Shown piece after piece: positions 5,597 to 6,606 of a stretch of DNA of 6,606 nt. The notes under the pieces were generated by a model, which was given only the letters and a program-made list of their open reading frames with translations, had not been told where the DNA came from and made no database searches. This DNA is from CAYYBZ01 sp964470285 [NCBI: uncultured Oligoflexia bacterium] (GTDB lineage Bacteria; Bdellovibrionota_G; CAYYBZ01). The DNA is taken from assembly GCA_964470285.1 (NCBI GenBank), contig CAYYBZ010000095.1, positions 1 to 6,606 of the forward strand, read 5' to 3'. Numbering within the stretch: the first letter of the stretch is position 1; each line of letters opens with the position of its first letter. Position numbers and translations under genes: made by a program.

Positions 5597-6606
5597 ATGA
5601 AAAACAGATCTATAAGAAATTACATAATTCTTATAGTTGCAATTATAATCGCCTCCACCGCTTATTATTACTTTTTAAACAAACGGGATATTAACAAAGT
5701 GCAACTTAACCGTGAAATTCTTAAAAAATCTTTGGAGCTGGGAACCCGATTCTTAATAAACAATCAAAAGCCTGAAGGGAATTTCAATTACGAATATGAT
5801 TTTATAAAGGATGTTCAGATAAAGGGTGATTCACAGGTAAGACAGGCCGGAGCTCTGTGGGGTATTACACTGATATATCAGTACAAAAGAGGTCCTCAAC
5901 TGCTTAAGGCGTTTAAAAAAGGGGCGGATTTCTTCATCAAGCACTCAAACGAATCCAAAGACGGAAGAAAATGGGTAGCCTATCCCAAAGAAAAAAGAGG
6001 TAAAACCGGAACCACGGCACTTTTTTCTCTATGTTTAATCGATTTCTTAAGATCCTCCGATAAAACATCCAAAGATTATAATGACAAACTTCACTCAGAA
6101 CTGGATAAATATCTTAATTTTCTACAGTCACTGCAAATGCCGGACGGAAGATTTCACCGGAATTATGATATAGAAACAGGCAGAGGAATCGGACAGCCCT
6201 CCCCCTATTTCGACGGTGAAACACTTTTGGCATTGATTAAAGCATACAAGTATTTGGACAAAACCGATCTTAAGCTTCTGATAATTATAGCAGCAGAGGC
6301 AACTTATAAAGCCTATGTAAAAGAAGCACTTAAACTTGGACTGGATTTATCAAAAACAAAAGGTTTTTATCAGTGGGGGTCCATGTCTTTCTTTGAAATA
6401 ACCACTACTGGATGGGAAGGCATGGAATATTACGGTGACAGGGTAATTGAACTTGCAACGTGGATGATTGATGTTCACAAAACACTCGAAAGAACAAGAA
6501 ACACTGCATACGCTTATGAAGGCATAATTCATGCGTACCGGCTTGCTAAACTCCATAAAAATTCTTCGGAAGCGGAAAAGCTAAAAAGAGTAATTGACCT
6601 GGGTCT
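5597..6606 (+). CDS. Membrane-anchored alpha/alpha-toroid-like protein (3' end outside window)
   Basis: The frame is open from the ATG at 5597 to the last base, giving 336 residues without a stop. After basic KNRSIRN, residues 9-27 form one transmembrane segment with no obvious cleavage site, so this is probably a signal anchor with the rest outside the cytoplasm. The remainder is helical. Two copies of a Q-x-P-(E/D)-G-x-F motif, NNQKPEGNF (55-63) and SLQMPDGRF (178-186), each follow a helix, as in the repeats of prenyltransferase/squalene-cyclase-like and other (alpha/alpha)6 barrels. Further conserved-looking stretches are DSQVRQAGALWG (78-89), YFDGETLLALIKAY (204-217), YQWGSM (258-263) and AYAYEGIIHAYRLA (304-317). 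The DxDD or QW catalytic motifs of true squalene-hopene cyclases are not seen, so a terpene substrate is not supported; a sugar-acting or binding role is equally possible. A weak GGGAT lies 10 nt before the ATG. It follows the DUF4139 gene by 29 bp. Confidence 0.82.
   Translation, partial: MKNRSIRNYIILIVAIIIASTAYYYFLNKRDINKVQLNREILKKSLELGTRFLINNQKPEGNFNYEYDFIKDVQIKGDSQVRQAGALWGITLIYQYKRGPQLLKAFKKGADFFIKHSNESKDGRKWVAYPKEKRGKTGTTALFSLCLIDFLRSSDKTSKDYNDKLHSELDKYLNFLQSLQMPDGRFHRNYDIETGRGIGQPSPYFDGETLLALIKAYKYLDKTDLKLLIIIAAEATYKAYVKEALKLGLDLSKTKGFYQWGSMSFFEITTTGWEGMEYYGDRVIELATWMIDVHKTLERTRNTAYAYEGIIHAYRLAKLHKNSSEAEKLKRVIDLG

Noticed and set aside
5597-6606. Annotation as squalene-hopene or terpene cyclase
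   Set aside because: The repeat motif only indicates a similar fold. The DxDD catalytic motif is not visible, the protein has one N-terminal anchor and is incomplete here.

Overview
The window is a piece of chromosome, about 38-40% G+C by eye, from a bacterium that appears to have an outer membrane. One product has a classical lipobox, two carry Sec-type signal peptides and one has an N-terminal membrane anchor. No ribosomal, tRNA or other phylogenetic marker is present, so I do not name a phylum. Two genes have recognisable Shine-Dalgarno sequences, which argues mildly against typical Bacteroidetes, where they are rare.

Layout. From 1 to 3727 three genes read leftward. The order of transcription is a secreted agmatine deiminase/peptidyl-arginine deiminase family protein (3727-2405), a lipoprotein of unknown function (2373-1480), and a secreted protein of at least 440 residues that leaves the window at base 1 (1322-1). 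The first two are 31 bp apart and look like one operon. The third has its own plausible promoter about 70 bp upstream of its start, with an inverted repeat beside it. From 3936 to the end two genes read rightward: a complete MuiA/DUF4139 family protein (3936-5567) and, 29 bp later, a membrane-anchored protein resembling the alpha/alpha-toroid fold (5597 to beyond 6606). The divergent gap 3728-3935 holds a perfect 19-bp inverted repeat with flanking A and T runs, shaped like a bidirectional terminator but lying between two gene starts.

How the genes may relate. The leftward group is an extracytoplasmic set: an enzyme with all the core residues of guanidine-modifying hydrolases, a lipid-anchored partner, and a secreted protein whose second half has the Gly/Ala-rich, mildly hydrophobic composition seen ahead of the toxin domain in some polymorphic toxins. 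Its C-terminus, where an effector domain would be, lies outside the window. The rightward pair combines a soluble coiled-coil protein with a membrane-anchored helical protein. Neither function is known from the sequence alone. No mobile element, CRISPR array, tRNA or rRNA was seen.
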